Positions 52,366-61,203 of a stretch of DNA of 64,000 bases are shown one piece after another. The position numbers were made by a program, and so were the translations under genes. Within the stretch, counting starts at the first letter, position 1, and each line of letters opens with the position of its first letter. The stretch comes from Opitutales bacterium. Its GTDB lineage: Bacteria > Verrucomicrobiota > Verrucomicrobiia > Opitutales > UBA953. The DNA lies in the NCBI GenBank assembly GCA_017531845.1, contig JAFXKI010000003.1:425666-489665 (forward strand), in the 5' to 3' direction. The notes under the pieces were generated by a model that saw only the letters and a list, made by a program, of their open reading frames with translations, was not told where the DNA came from and ran no database searches.

Positions 52366-52439
52366 AACAAAAAATTTTAAGGATTGATTAAACGCCTTCC
52401 CGCGTTCCCGCGCAAATTGAAATTTAACGAAGGAGCGGC

Positions 52440-52484
52440 AAAAAAAGCGTTCCCGCGACTTTCGCCGCGGGAACGCTTTTTTTA
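52440..52484 (-). terminator. Word-pair terminator downstream of pntB
   Basis: AAAAAAAGCGTTCCCGCG and CGCGGGAACGCTTTTTTT form a stem of about 17 pairs with flanking A- and T-runs, the strongest in the window. It lies between the pntB stop (52602, minus) and the alaS start. Confidence 0.9.
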
Positions 52485-52605
52485 GGTGATAGAGGAGAGG
52501 TGAGAGCTTAGAGGTAATTGCGCTTCGCTTCGCGAAAGAAGTTTTCAAAATTCTTTTCCCGCTTGAGGGAAGGCATCTATCTCTAAGCTCTTGTCTTTCC
52601 GTTAC
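52484..52605. repeat. Heptad-repeat intergenic element between pntB and alaS
   Basis: The left arm reads AGGTGAT, AGAGGAG, AGGTGAG, AGCTTAG, AGGTAAT (52484-52518). The right arm on the minus strand from 52605 reads GTAACGG, AAAGACA, AGAGCTT, AGAGATA, GATGCC. CTCTAAGCTC on the right mirrors GAGCTTAGAG on the left. Confidence 0.65.
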
Positions 52606-54107
52606 TCTTTGCCGAACTCGCCGGAGAGCGCGGAGATGGTCGCCTTCGCGTCGCCGTAAATCATGCGTGTATTCTGCAAGGTGAAGAGTTCGTTTTCGAT
52701 GCCGGAGAAGCCCTTACCCTTACCGCGCTTGAGCACGAAGACCGTGCGCGCTTCGTTTGCCTTGATGATCGGCATACCGTAAATCGGGGAGGATTTGTCC
52801 GTCGCCGCCGCCGGATTGACGACGTCGTTCGCGCCGATAACGATCGCAACGTCCTGCATCGGCATGAGCGGATTGATTTCGTCCATCGTCTTGAGTTGTT
52901 CATACGGGACATCCGCTTCCGCCAAAAGCACGTTCATGTGTCCCGGCATACGACCGGCGACCGGGTGAATCGCGAAGTTGACTTCCGCTCCGTTTTCTTC
53001 GAGCTTTGCCGCGAGTTCCTTAACCACGTGTTGCGCCTGCGCAACCGCCATCCCGTAACCCGGAATAAACACGACCGAGCGCGCCGCTTCGAGCACGAGA
53101 TACGCGTCTTCCACGGAAACCGCCTTCGGTTCCGCGCCCGTTCCCGCCTTCTTCGAAGAGCCGGAATCCGCCGCGCCGAAGCCGCTGAAGAGCAAGTTGC
53201 CGATGGAACGATTCATCGCCTTGCACATGATGACGGTAAGAATGACGCCGGACGCACCGACCAAGCAGCCCGCAACGACGAGAACGTTGTTATTGATAAC
53301 AAAGCCCGCCATCGCCGCCGCCAAACCGGACAAGCTGTTCAAAAGCGAAATGACAACCGGCATGTCGCCTCCGCCGATCGGAAGAACGACCGTGATTCCC
53401 ATGATGAGAGAAACGACGATACCCGTGTAGAGCGCAACCGTCTGAACCGTTTCGGGGCTTCCTGCGGGAACGATGCCCGGGAACAGGTAAACCACCATCG
53501 CGCCGAGCGCGACCAAAACGATGAGCGCATTCACGACCTGTTGCCCCGCAAAGAGGAACGGGCGTCCGGAAATCTTTTCCGAAAGCTTACCCCACGCGAG
53601 CACGGAGCCCGTGAACGTAATTGCACCGATGAGAATTGTCAGATAAAGCGAAACTTCGCTGACTGCATTGTCCGCCGTAAGCAGGTGCGAAACGGGCGAG
53701 CCGTCCGGATTGACTTTCGCAAATTCCGACCACGCGACGAGGAGCGAAGCCAAACCGCCGAAGCCGTTGAAGAGCGCGACGAGCTCCGGCATGCCGGTCA
53801 TTTTGACTTTTTTCGCCCAAACCGCACCGACGATTGCGCCGATTGCGATCCCGCCGAAGCACCACAGATAGCCGTTGTGGTACCAATCCGTTGTCCAGGA
53901 TTTCATCACGTCCGCATCGAAGAAGACGGCGATAACCGCGATGAGCATACCGAGCGCGGAAAGGAAATTCCCGCTACGCGCGGTTTCGGTTTTCCCGAGG
54001 CGTTTGATCCCGAAAATAAAGAAAACGCACGAAACAATATACGCGAGGTTGATCACCGTCGCGGGAACGGCAAACGCCGTTTCTTGAGCCAAAATCATTG
54101 TATTCAT
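52602..54107 (-). CDS. pntB: NAD(P) transhydrogenase subunit beta
   Basis: The ATG at 54105-54107 (M-N-T-M-I-L-A-Q-E-T) gives 501 residues; an upstream start is unlike the family. The N-terminal two thirds hold about nine membrane helices, and the C-terminal domain III binds NADP(H), with P-G-Y-G-M-A-V-A-Q-A-Q-H, G-R-M-P-G-H-M-N-V-L-L-A-E-A, I-G-A-N-D-V-V-N-P-A-A and K-R-G-K-G-K-G-F-S-G. It couples hydride transfer between NADH and NADP+ to proton entry. It is last in the three-gene pnt operon. Confidence 0.95.
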   Translation of the reverse strand: MNTMILAQETAFAVPATVINLAYIVSCVFFIFGIKRLGKTETARSGNFLSALGMLIAVIAVFFDADVMKSWTTDWYHNGYLWCFGGIAIGAIVGAVWAKKVKMTGMPELVALFNGFGGLASLLVAWSEFAKVNPDGSPVSHLLTADNAVSEVSLYLTILIGAITFTGSVLAWGKLSEKISGRPFLFAGQQVVNALIVLVALGAMVVYLFPGIVPAGSPETVQTVALYTGIVVSLIMGITVVLPIGGGDMPVVISLLNSLSGLAAAMAGFVINNNVLVVAGCLVGASGVILTVIMCKAMNRSIGNLLFSGFGAADSGSSKKAGTGAEPKAVSVEDAYLVLEAARSVVFIPGYGMAVAQAQHVVKELAAKLEENGAEVNFAIHPVAGRMPGHMNVLLAEADVPYEQLKTMDEINPLMPMQDVAIVIGANDVVNPAAATDKSSPIYGMPIIKANEARTVFVLKRGKGKGFSGIENELFTLQNTRMIYGDAKATISALSGEFGKE

Positions 54108-54111
54108 CGGA

Positions 54112-54396
54112 TTATTTTCCTTTCTTCTTGAACATGCCGAGCATACGGTCGGTAACCATGTAGCCGCCGACGACGTTGATCGTTGCAAAAACAATCGCGA
54201 TAAACGCGAGAATCATGCCGAGCGTTCCCGTCGCCTGGATGGCGCAAACGGCGAGCGCGCCGACAATCGTAATGCCCGAAATGGCATTCGTGCCCGACAT
54301 CAGCGGCGTGTGCAGCTGCGACGGCACTTTCGCGATGAGCTCGAACCCGAGGAACGCCGCCATCACGAAAACGAAAAACAACATTATCATTTCCAT
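54112..54396 (-). CDS. pntAB: NAD(P) transhydrogenase subunit alpha, membrane part
   Basis: The 94-residue protein has three to four membrane helices, with the family segment V-P-S-Q-L-H-T-P-L-M-S-G-T-N-A-I-S-G and M-V-T-D-R-M-L-G-M-F-K-K. It corresponds to the C-terminal part of E. coli PntA, here a separate gene as in Rhodospirillum. It lies 4 bases before pntB. The 101-base gap towards the soluble alpha part contains a heptad hairpin. Confidence 0.93.
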   Translation of the reverse strand: MEMIMLFFVFVMAAFLGFELIAKVPSQLHTPLMSGTNAISGITIVGALAVCAIQATGTLGMILAFIAIVFATINVVGGYMVTDRMLGMFKKKGK

Positions 54397-54432
54397 AGTG
54401 AACCTTTTATATTTGTTAAAATTTTAAGGTAA

Positions 54433-54486
54433 AACTGATAGTGGATAACGGATAAGTAATTTCACCTATCAACTATCAGTTATCCG
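54433..54486. repeat. Heptad-repeat hairpin between pntAA and pntAB
   Basis: The left arm has units AACTGAT, AGTGGAT, AACGGAT, AAGTAAT. The right arm on the minus strand reads CGGATAA, CTGATAG, TTGATAG, GTGAA. Both arms are GATA-containing 7-base tandem units of the same sense when read outwards. Confidence 0.7.
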
Positions 54487-54497
54487 TTTTTCCTTTA

Positions 54498-55631
54498 TTA
54501 CGCAGTTTTGAAGCGTTCGTGAACGACGGCGCCGCCTTCGGTGAGGAGGCATCCGCCCATGATCGGATCGGCGCGATCGACTTTGAGAGCCTTCGCTTCG
54601 TCGTCCCAGAAGTGCGTGAGAAACGCCGTCATATTTCCGGAGAACATGCGGGAAGCGTCCGCGGGAACGCAACGTTCCAAGCCGTCGCCGCCGATAATGC
54701 GCACACCGTTTTCCGTGACGACTTCCTTCGTCGGGTCGGAACCTTCGACGTTCCCGCCCGTGGAAACCGCCATGTCGATGATGATCGATCCCGGTTTCAT
54801 GCCCGCAATCATATCTTTCGTCAGCAAAAGAGGAGCCTTGCGTCCGAAAACCTTCGCCGTCGTGATAACGACATCGGACTGCGCGCAAACTTTCGCCTGC
54901 CCGGCTTTTTGCTTTTCGATTTGTTCCGGCGTGAGTTCCTTGGCGTAGCCCTGCGCCGTTTGCCCCATTTCGCCGAGGTCAATTTTAACAAACTTTGCGC
55001 CGAGGGATTTGACCTGGTCTTCGACAACCGGGCGCGTGTCAAACGCTTCGACGCGCGCGCCGAGGCGCTTCGCCGTCGCAATCGCCTGCAAACCGGCAAC
55101 GCCGACGCCGATGATAAACACGCGAGCCGGGGAAATCGTTCCCGCCGGTGTCATCATCATCGGGAAAATTTTCGGGAGTTTCGACGCAGCGAGAAGCACG
55201 GCGTAGTAACCCGCGAGCGAGGTCTGCGAGCTCTGCACGTCCATTTTCTGAGCAAGCGTCGTGCGCGGAATCATTTCAAGGGAAACGGCGCGAACGCCGG
55301 CGGCGGCGAAATCGGCGAGCAATTCCTTTTCGTTGAAAGGATCCATGTAGCTCAGGTGAAGTGCGCCGGACTTAAGCCCTTTGGCGTTTTCCGGTTTTTG
55401 CACGCGCAGAACGATGTCGGCGGCGGCAAGTGCGGAAGCGGCTTCGGCGGCGGGAACGACTTTGGCGCCCGCTTTGGCGTAATCGGCATCAAGATAGCCG
55501 GATTTCACGCCCGTGCCGCTTTCGACGGCGATTTCAAATCCCGTACGGGTAAGGATTGACACGTCTTGCGGAATGAGCGCGGTGCGCGTCTCATTGTCCG
55601 CGGTTTCGCGAGGAACGAATACGGTTTTCAT
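54498..55631 (-). CDS. pntAA: NAD(P) transhydrogenase subunit alpha, soluble NAD-binding part
   Basis: The 377-residue protein is the domain I polypeptide, related to alanine dehydrogenase. It starts M-K-T-V-F-V-P-R-E and has the NAD-binding G-V-G-V-A-G-L-Q-A-I-A-T-A-K-R-L-G-A, D-T-R-P-V-V-E-D-Q and the mobile-loop region after K-S-L-G-A-K-F. It binds NADH and docks on domain III of PntB. It is first in the pntAA-pntAB-pntB operon; the divergent neighbour is the beta-CASP gene. Confidence 0.95.
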   Translation of the reverse strand: MKTVFVPRETADNETRTALIPQDVSILTRTGFEIAVESGTGVKSGYLDADYAKAGAKVVPAAEAASALAAADIVLRVQKPENAKGLKSGALHLSYMDPFNEKELLADFAAAGVRAVSLEMIPRTTLAQKMDVQSSQTSLAGYYAVLLAASKLPKIFPMMMTPAGTISPARVFIIGVGVAGLQAIATAKRLGARVEAFDTRPVVEDQVKSLGAKFVKIDLGEMGQTAQGYAKELTPEQIEKQKAGQAKVCAQSDVVITTAKVFGRKAPLLLTKDMIAGMKPGSIIIDMAVSTGGNVEGSDPTKEVVTENGVRIIGGDGLERCVPADASRMFSGNMTAFLTHFWDDEAKALKVDRADPIMGGCLLTEGGAVVHERFKTA

Positions 55632-55772
55632 GTTTTGACTGATTGAAATATTCGAGTGTTATCACTTCGCATGATATTCTTCCTGCAGAAAAAAGTAAAG
55701 TGCCGAGGCGGAAGAAAAAAATCCCGTTTTTCGACTTCCTTTTTCAGGGGATTCGAGAGTATATTTTCCGCC

Positions 55773-57179
55773 ATGAGAGTAATACCCTACGGTGCCGCCG
55801 GCGGCGTGACCGGCTCCTGCTTCCTCGTTGACAACAAAAAATCGAAAATTCTCATCGACTGCGGAATTTTTCAGGGATTTTCCACCGATCCTTCCGCGAA
55901 CCGCATTCCGGCGGGAATCCCTGTGGAAAAGCTGGACGCCGTGATTCTGACGCACGCGCACCTCGACCACAGCGGACGCTTGCCGCTCCTCGTCAAAGCC
56001 GGTTTTTCCAAAAAAATTTACGCCACTCAGGCAACCATCGAAGTCGCCAAACTCATTTTGCTCGATTCCGCGCATTTGCAGGAGTCCGACGCCGAACGCG
56101 AAAACCGCCGGCGTTCCCGCGCTCTGAAAAAGCTTGTCGAACCGCTCTACACGACCGAGGACGTGAAACGCGTGTTCCCGTTGCTCTCCGCCGTCAATTA
56201 TGAAGAAACGTTTGAAGCCGCGCCCGGCGTAAAAGCCCGCCTGGTCGAAGCCGGGCACCTGCTCGGCTCGGCAAGCGTCGAGCTCTGCATCAACGATGTC
56301 GGCGTGAAGAAAACGATTCTGTTTTCCGGAGACCTCGGTCAGCCCAACATTCCCATTTTGCGCGATGCGAAAAAAATCACGGACTCGGAATTTGATGCCG
56401 TTTTTATCGAATCCACTTACGGAGACCGCGACCACCGTAGCCTGGAAGCAACGCTCAACGAATTTCACGACTTGCTCCAACAGGCGATCGCCAAACGCGG
56501 CAAGGTGCTGATTCCGACCTTCGCCGTCGGACGCGCGCAACAGCTTCTCTACCATTTAGGCGAATTTTTCAAAGAAAACAAACTGCCCAAAATTCCGATT
56601 TATCTCGACAGCCCGATGGCGATTGAAGCCTCCGCGCTTTACTTTAAACACACGGAACTCTACGACGAAGAAGCCGCCGAATACGCAAAAACACGCGCTC
56701 TCGCCGCCGCACTTTCCGGGCTCAAAATCTGCAAAACCGGAGAAGAATCCCGAGCGCTCAACGACATCGAGGGACCGTGCATCATCATGGCAGGCGCGGG
56801 CATGTGCAACGGCGGACGCATTTTGCACCACCTCAAAAACAACCTTTGGAAACCGGAAACAACCCTGCTCATCTGCGGCTTCCAGGCGGAAGGCTCGCTC
56901 GGACGCCTGCTCGCGGAAGGACGTAAACGCGTGCGCATTTACGGGGAAGAAATCGGCGTCCGCGCCAAGGTTTACACACTCGGCGGCTTTTCCGCGCACG
57001 CCGGACAAACGGATTTGCTCCGCTGGCTCGCACCGATTGCCGAAAAAAAAGCAAAGCGTCCCCGCGTCGTTATCGTTCACGGCGAACGCCGTCAGCGTGA
57101 AGCCCTTTCACAAAAAGTTTTTGTCCGCTTCGGGATCCGCTCGACGATTCCGAATCTCGGCGAAGCCGTTTTGCTTTGA
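55773..57179 (+). CDS. Metallo-beta-lactamase / beta-CASP RNA-processing nuclease
   Basis: The ATG at 55773 (M-R-V-I-P-Y-G-A-A-G-G-V-T-G-S) gives 468 residues; the frame is open for 39 more codons upstream, but without conservation. The zinc motif is T-H-A-H-L-D-H-S-G, followed by G-H-L-L-G-S-A, F-S-G-D-L-G and the beta-CASP domain with E-S-T-Y-G-D-R-D-H, F-A-V-G-R-A-Q and G-G-F-S-A-H-A-G-Q-T-D, then V-H-G-E. It is of the CPSF-73/YsH1-like bacterial type, probably an endo- or exoribonuclease. The Nudix gene follows after 18 bases. Confidence 0.9.
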   Translation: MRVIPYGAAGGVTGSCFLVDNKKSKILIDCGIFQGFSTDPSANRIPAGIPVEKLDAVILTHAHLDHSGRLPLLVKAGFSKKIYATQATIEVAKLILLDSAHLQESDAERENRRRSRALKKLVEPLYTTEDVKRVFPLLSAVNYEETFEAAPGVKARLVEAGHLLGSASVELCINDVGVKKTILFSGDLGQPNIPILRDAKKITDSEFDAVFIESTYGDRDHRSLEATLNEFHDLLQQAIAKRGKVLIPTFAVGRAQQLLYHLGEFFKENKLPKIPIYLDSPMAIEASALYFKHTELYDEEAAEYAKTRALAAALSGLKICKTGEESRALNDIEGPCIIMAGAGMCNGGRILHHLKNNLWKPETTLLICGFQAEGSLGRLLAEGRKRVRIYGEEIGVRAKVYTLGGFSAHAGQTDLLRWLAPIAEKKAKRPRVVIVHGERRQREALSQKVFVRFGIRSTIPNLGEAVLL

Positions 57180-57197
57180 GCGTTCCCGCAAAACCTT

Positions 57198-57749
57198 ATG
57201 CCGAATACCGCGCAAAACCCGGACGAGCTTTTCGACGTCGTCGATGAAAACGACTGCGTTGTCGGGCAAGCCGCACGTGCGGAAGTCCATCGGCTCGGGC
57301 TCTTTCACCGAGCCGTCCATATCTTCGTTTTTGATGTCGTCGGGAACGTGATTTTACAAAAACGCGCTCTCGCCAAAGACACCGCCCCCGGACTTCTTTC
57401 CACGTCCTGCGCCGGGCACGTCGATTCCGGAGAAAATTATGATTCCTCGGCAATCCGCGAACTTGAGGAAGAACTCGGAATTTCGGCGGAAGCCGCAAAA
57501 AATCTGCATTTTCTTTTCGCGATGTCGCCCTGCAGAGAGCTCGGCTGGGAATTTATCCGCGTTTACCGGTTGAATTACGCGGGAACGTTGAAGCCGAACC
57601 CGGCGGAAATCGATTCGCTTGCCGCATTTTCTCCCGAAAACATCGACCGCGAAATACGGGAACGCCCCGAAATTTTCGCGGAATCCTTTCGGCTCGTTTG
57701 GAAAAAATTCCGCGAATCCGAAAAGCCTAAAAATAGCCCGCTCCCGTGA
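57198..57749 (+). CDS. Nudix hydrolase, YfcD/IPP-isomerase-like
   Basis: The 183-residue protein has an N-terminal D-V-V-D-E-N-D-C-V-V-G segment and R-A-V-H-I-F-V-F, then the Nudix box G-H-V-D-S-G-E-N-Y-D-S-S-A-I-R-E-L-E-E-E (the G-x5-E-x7-R-E-x2-E-E pattern), about residues 74-93. The YfcD subgroup resembles isopentenyl diphosphate isomerase; its true substrate is unknown. It is coupled closely to the nuclease gene upstream and ends within its own terminator. Confidence 0.85.
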   Translation: MPNTAQNPDELFDVVDENDCVVGQAARAEVHRLGLFHRAVHIFVFDVVGNVILQKRALAKDTAPGLLSTSCAGHVDSGENYDSSAIRELEEELGISAEAAKNLHFLFAMSPCRELGWEFIRVYRLNYAGTLKPNPAEIDSLAAFSPENIDREIRERPEIFAESFRLVWKKFRESEKPKNSPLP

Positions 57750-57775
57750 TTGCGCGACCACGGGAGCGGTTTTGG
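57736..57775. terminator. Hairpin at the end of the Nudix gene, variant word pair
   Basis: CCGCTCCCGTG and CACGGGAGCGG form a perfect stem of 11 pairs followed by TTTT. The arms carry CTCCCG rather than TTCCCG, a one-base variant of the dispersed word. It is also the end point of the convergent PEP-CTERM gene. Confidence 0.75.
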
Positions 57776-57798
57776 GGATAAGCGACACGCTTTTGGTT

Positions 57799-58662
57799 TT
57801 AAGCCTCACGACGCCGACGCGACGTCGCTACCGCAATTGAAAAAAGTCCGAAAACTCCGCCCATCAGCGACGGTTCGGGAATCGCAACTTCGGAAAGAGC
57901 GAGCGAGGAAAGCGTTATTCCCTTCCCGCTCGCCGTCACGGGAGACCGCAAGCCGAGAACATCAAACGTTGAAATTTCCGTTTCAAAAGAAACCGTCTGC
58001 GCCGCGTTCCCGCCGAATGCGATCGAAACGTCGAGCCCGGACATCGTTTTCAGAATTTCAAAGGAAATTTCACAGGCAACATTCTCGGCAGGCGCGGAAA
58101 AAGCGGAAGAAAACGTTTCCGTCTTTTGCTGAGCTCCCGATGAAGTCGAAAGAAAAGCCGTGGAAGAGCTCGCGTTGGTGCGTAAATAAGCTTTTTCGTT
58201 ATTTGCGGAAACGCCGGTCATTCCTCCCGTTGCCGCGGAAACGGCATTTTTCCCCGTAGCATAATTCACCATGGAAGAAACATTCGTTCCGGATTGATAA
58301 GTATGCGTAATCATCTGGTCTTTCCCGCATAATCCGCTGTTGAAAAAGCCGAGAGAAAACACGCCTTTCGATGCAATGGAGCCGAATGTAAACGTTCCCG
58401 TAAAAGAAAGTTTTTCTCCGACGGAAAGTGTTATCGGGTCGAAGTAAGTCCAAAGATAAGAGGAATTATCTATCCGGGTAAAGGTTATCGAATTTTCCGT
58501 CGAGGTGAACTGAACATTACTGTTGCTTCGATATCCATACCAGTTGTCGGAGTTATAAAAAGAAAGATTCCCGCCGATATCCGCCGCGAAAGTCGCAACG
58601 GGAGCAAAAACTCCCAAAACAAACAATCGACAAAACGGATTCGGCGGGAACAACAACTTCAT
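57799..58662 (-). CDS. PEP-CTERM-sorted exported protein
   Basis: The 287-residue protein has a signal peptide (M-K-L-L-F-P-P-N-P-F-C-R then a core ending T-F-A-A-D), a beta-rich body of concanavalin-like pattern (about 28-250, many Ser, Thr, Phe), and a C-terminal sorting signal: I-P-E-P-S, a hydrophobic helix and T-S-R-R-R-R. In PEP-CTERM systems an exosortase (EpsH) cleaves here and such proteins associate with extracellular polysaccharide. No exosortase gene lies in the window. The location next to polysaccharide genes fits this. Confidence 0.88.
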   Translation of the reverse strand: MKLLFPPNPFCRLFVLGVFAPVATFAADIGGNLSFYNSDNWYGYRSNSNVQFTSTENSITFTRIDNSSYLWTYFDPITLSVGEKLSFTGTFTFGSIASKGVFSLGFFNSGLCGKDQMITHTYQSGTNVSSMVNYATGKNAVSAATGGMTGVSANNEKAYLRTNASSSTAFLSTSSGAQQKTETFSSAFSAPAENVACEISFEILKTMSGLDVSIAFGGNAAQTVSFETEISTFDVLGLRSPVTASGKGITLSSLALSEVAIPEPSLMGGVFGLFSIAVATSRRRREA

Positions 58663-58822
58663 ATTGTTTTTTTGTATGAGTTAAGTTTTGGAGTAAGAAT
58701 AATAAATATTTTCTACCTAATAGGTAGTCATTGTTTTTATCACGACGCAAGCTTTTTTTGAAAAAAATTATTTTTTTACAAACCTCGCCCTTTTCCTGCA
58801 CGTTTCGCGCGAACAAATAGCC

Positions 58823-59899
58823 TCACGCTTTTTCATACACCGCCAAATACGCATCTGCGGTTTTGCGAATATCAAAATCGCGGGAACGCCGTAAACAAGC
58901 AGTTGCCGTTTCGTTATAAAATTCCTTGTCCGAAGTAAGCCTTGAAATCACCTCGACCAAAGCTTTTTCATCGCCTTGCGGGAAAAGGATTCCCGCACCT
59001 CCGACCACTTCCGCAAGCCCGGGGACATCCGAAGCGACAACGGGCTTTCCCGCCGCCATGCCTTCAACAGCCGCCAAGCCAAAGCCCTCCCAATGCGACG
59101 ACATCACGACAACATCCGCAGATTTCAAAAGCGCAGGAACATCAGAACGGATTCCGAGAAAATGCACGCGTTCTCGCACGCCGAGTTCTTCCGAGAGCTT
59201 TTCGCAAATCTCCCGCCGCACGCCGTCTCCAACGAAAACGGCATGAACGTCCGAAGGAAAATTTTTTAAGGCACGAATAACGCAATCCTGGTCTTTAGCT
59301 TCTCGAAAACCCGCAACCTGCATCAACATTAACCGACATACAGCGGGAACGACACGTTCCCGAAGAACAGCCTCCGCCTCGTGAATCTTACCGATGTCTG
59401 CTCCATTTGAAATCGTTTGAACTCTTCCCGGTGTCTTCAAGTATCGCTCCAACGAAGCCGTCGTATTTGGAGAAATCCCTACAATTTTCGTAAAGCGCCG
59501 ATACACCCATTTATCAAAAAATCGGAAAAAAGAAATATCCCTCCGACGATTGTGAGTTGAATGTTCCGTAGTCACCAAACACGTATTTGAAAACGATAAA
59601 ACTTTCGCAATCGCCACCCAATACTGCGCCGGGAAGAGATGAACGTGTATCACGTCATATTTCCGCATAAACGGAATCAACCGAAAAATATTCAACGGAG
59701 AATAAACCGACGTTCCCGCGCCGAAATCATAAACCCGGATTCCCGCACTTTCTAAACCTGCCCGAAACACGCTTTCGCCTCCGCGAAGCAAAAGCACTTC
59801 AACCGTGTGCCCGCGTTCCCGCTGAAGCGGAGCCAAATCCGACACCAACTTCTCCGCCCCGCCCGTCGAAAGCGAATTAATCACATGAAGTATTTTCAT
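58823..59899 (-). CDS. Glycosyltransferase, GT4 family
   Basis: The ATG at 59897-59899 (M-K-I-L-H-V-I-N-S-L-S-T-G-G-A-E-K) gives 358 residues; an upstream start 14 codons earlier is unlike the family. The GT-B fold is evident: the N-terminal G-G-A-E motif and the C-terminal H-W-E-G-F-G-L-A-A-V-E-G-M-A-A-G with the E-x7-E pair. It probably adds a sugar from a nucleotide sugar to a lipid-linked glycan. It is the last gene of the polysaccharide cluster and overlaps the polymerase-like gene by 4 bases. Confidence 0.9.
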   Translation of the reverse strand: MKILHVINSLSTGGAEKLVSDLAPLQRERGHTVEVLLLRGGESVFRAGLESAGIRVYDFGAGTSVYSPLNIFRLIPFMRKYDVIHVHLFPAQYWVAIAKVLSFSNTCLVTTEHSTHNRRRDISFFRFFDKWVYRRFTKIVGISPNTTASLERYLKTPGRVQTISNGADIGKIHEAEAVLRERVVPAVCRLMLMQVAGFREAKDQDCVIRALKNFPSDVHAVFVGDGVRREICEKLSEELGVRERVHFLGIRSDVPALLKSADVVVMSSHWEGFGLAAVEGMAAGKPVVASDVPGLAEVVGGAGILFPQGDEKALVEVISRLTSDKEFYNETATACLRRSRDFDIRKTADAYLAVYEKA

Positions 59900-61203
59900 T
59901 TCTTTACACTTTGGATACTTGAATATCGCATACATTGCCAATTCCTCGGTAACGGCATGCCGCGAGAAACAACTGCGTTTTTAAAAATTCTACTTTGATT
60001 TTGAATTGCGACATGCAACAAAATAATGATGAAGTATGTCCCAATGCCGTAATGCATAGGAGCGACGATCTCGCCGACTACAATATAATACAGCGTAACA
60101 AAAAATGTTATCTTCAATCCTTGATCCTTCAGTTTTCGAGCAAGCAAAAGTTGGGAAAATAGGAATAGGGAAAAGAGAGTAACTCCAATTAGTCCTCCAT
60201 CCCCCAGTAAATATGCGAATCCGGATAAAAAGCTTTGCTCTGAATCATGCCCGACAAGTGTTACATAGGAAGCCGGACCATAACCTACAAACCAGTGGAA
60301 ACCTTGTATGTAGTTAACGACATTCATTCCCCGATCGAAACGTGCATTATAAACATCACTACCGAAGAATTTAGGTGCAATTGCCTCGTACATCACGTCT
60401 CCAAGCCCTGAAACAAATACGACAAACGCGCCGACGAGACACAGAAACAGAATTCCAACAATACGACTCAGATCAAGCCCTTTTCGCAGTGCAATAAACC
60501 CAACGACCACGGGAAGTGATGAAAGAGCCGTAAGAATGCCTTTCGTACTAAATGTAGCCAAAAAAGCACCAATAACAACAGCAAGGAACAAATACCGGAA
60601 CGTAAGAGAACGCCCAATAGAAAAGATATGCCAAATGGCTAATGGAGCCCACATCAAGATAAAATTTCCTAGTCCTGATGGCTCGCCCAAAAAACCTCTC
60701 GCACGAACAAATCCCGCCGCAGAGCCATTCCCCCCTCCCTCCGGGCGAGGCAACGGAATTTCACTTCCAGTTGTAAGAAAAAACAACCAATCCACAAGTG
60801 CATACGCACACGCTCCCAAGAGCATAAACGTTATTGCTGTTAACATTCTATTCCAAAAATTAGGATTGCGTTCCGTCAATCCGGCGATTACACGCCCCCC
60901 ACCAAAGTAAACCACAAGAATAAAAGTTGTATATGCAAGCCAGTGATTTATCGCTGTTGGCGTCATTGTTCCAAACACAATTGAAACGGACAGCAACACC
61001 CACAACCCCAATAGGAACAAATCGCTCGTTCGAAACGGATTTCGAGTCGTTCGAACACAAAGCGTTCCGACCACAAAAAGTAAAATCGCTGTAACTACCG
61101 GAAGACACAAAACGAAATTCACCGCAAATGCATGCGTAAACGGCAGTAAAAAAATCATCAAAAGGCAAAAGAATGCAGATGTTTTCATAACCAAACTCTC
61201 CAT
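59896..61203 (-). CDS. O-antigen polymerase/ligase-like membrane protein (Wzy/WaaL type)
   Basis: The 435-residue protein has about eleven to twelve membrane helices and one large periplasmic loop between late helices (about 290-345, containing the H-W-F-V-G-Y-G-P-A-S-Y motif region), the plan of the Wzy_C/O-antigen ligase family. It probably polymerises or ligates repeat units made by the neighbouring glycosyltransferases. It starts one base before the GT2 gene stop. Composition is more AT-rich than the core genes, and the gene has no copy of the dispersed word that I could see. Confidence 0.82.
   Translation of the reverse strand: MESLVMKTSAFFCLLMIFLLPFTHAFAVNFVLCLPVVTAILLFVVGTLCVRTTRNPFRTSDLFLLGLWVLLSVSIVFGTMTPTAINHWLAYTTFILVVYFGGGRVIAGLTERNPNFWNRMLTAITFMLLGACAYALVDWLFFLTTGSEIPLPRPEGGGNGSAAGFVRARGFLGEPSGLGNFILMWAPLAIWHIFSIGRSLTFRYLFLAVVIGAFLATFSTKGILTALSSLPVVVGFIALRKGLDLSRIVGILFLCLVGAFVVFVSGLGDVMYEAIAPKFFGSDVYNARFDRGMNVVNYIQGFHWFVGYGPASYVTLVGHDSEQSFLSGFAYLLGDGGLIGVTLFSLFLFSQLLLARKLKDQGLKITFFVTLYYIVVGEIVAPMHYGIGTYFIIILLHVAIQNQSRIFKNAVVSRGMPLPRNWQCMRYSSIQSVKK

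Noticed and set aside
49723..52380. Plus-strand frame of 885 codons opposite alaS
   Set aside because: It is antisense to a complete alanyl-tRNA synthetase gene with all motifs; the frame is kept open by codon bias.
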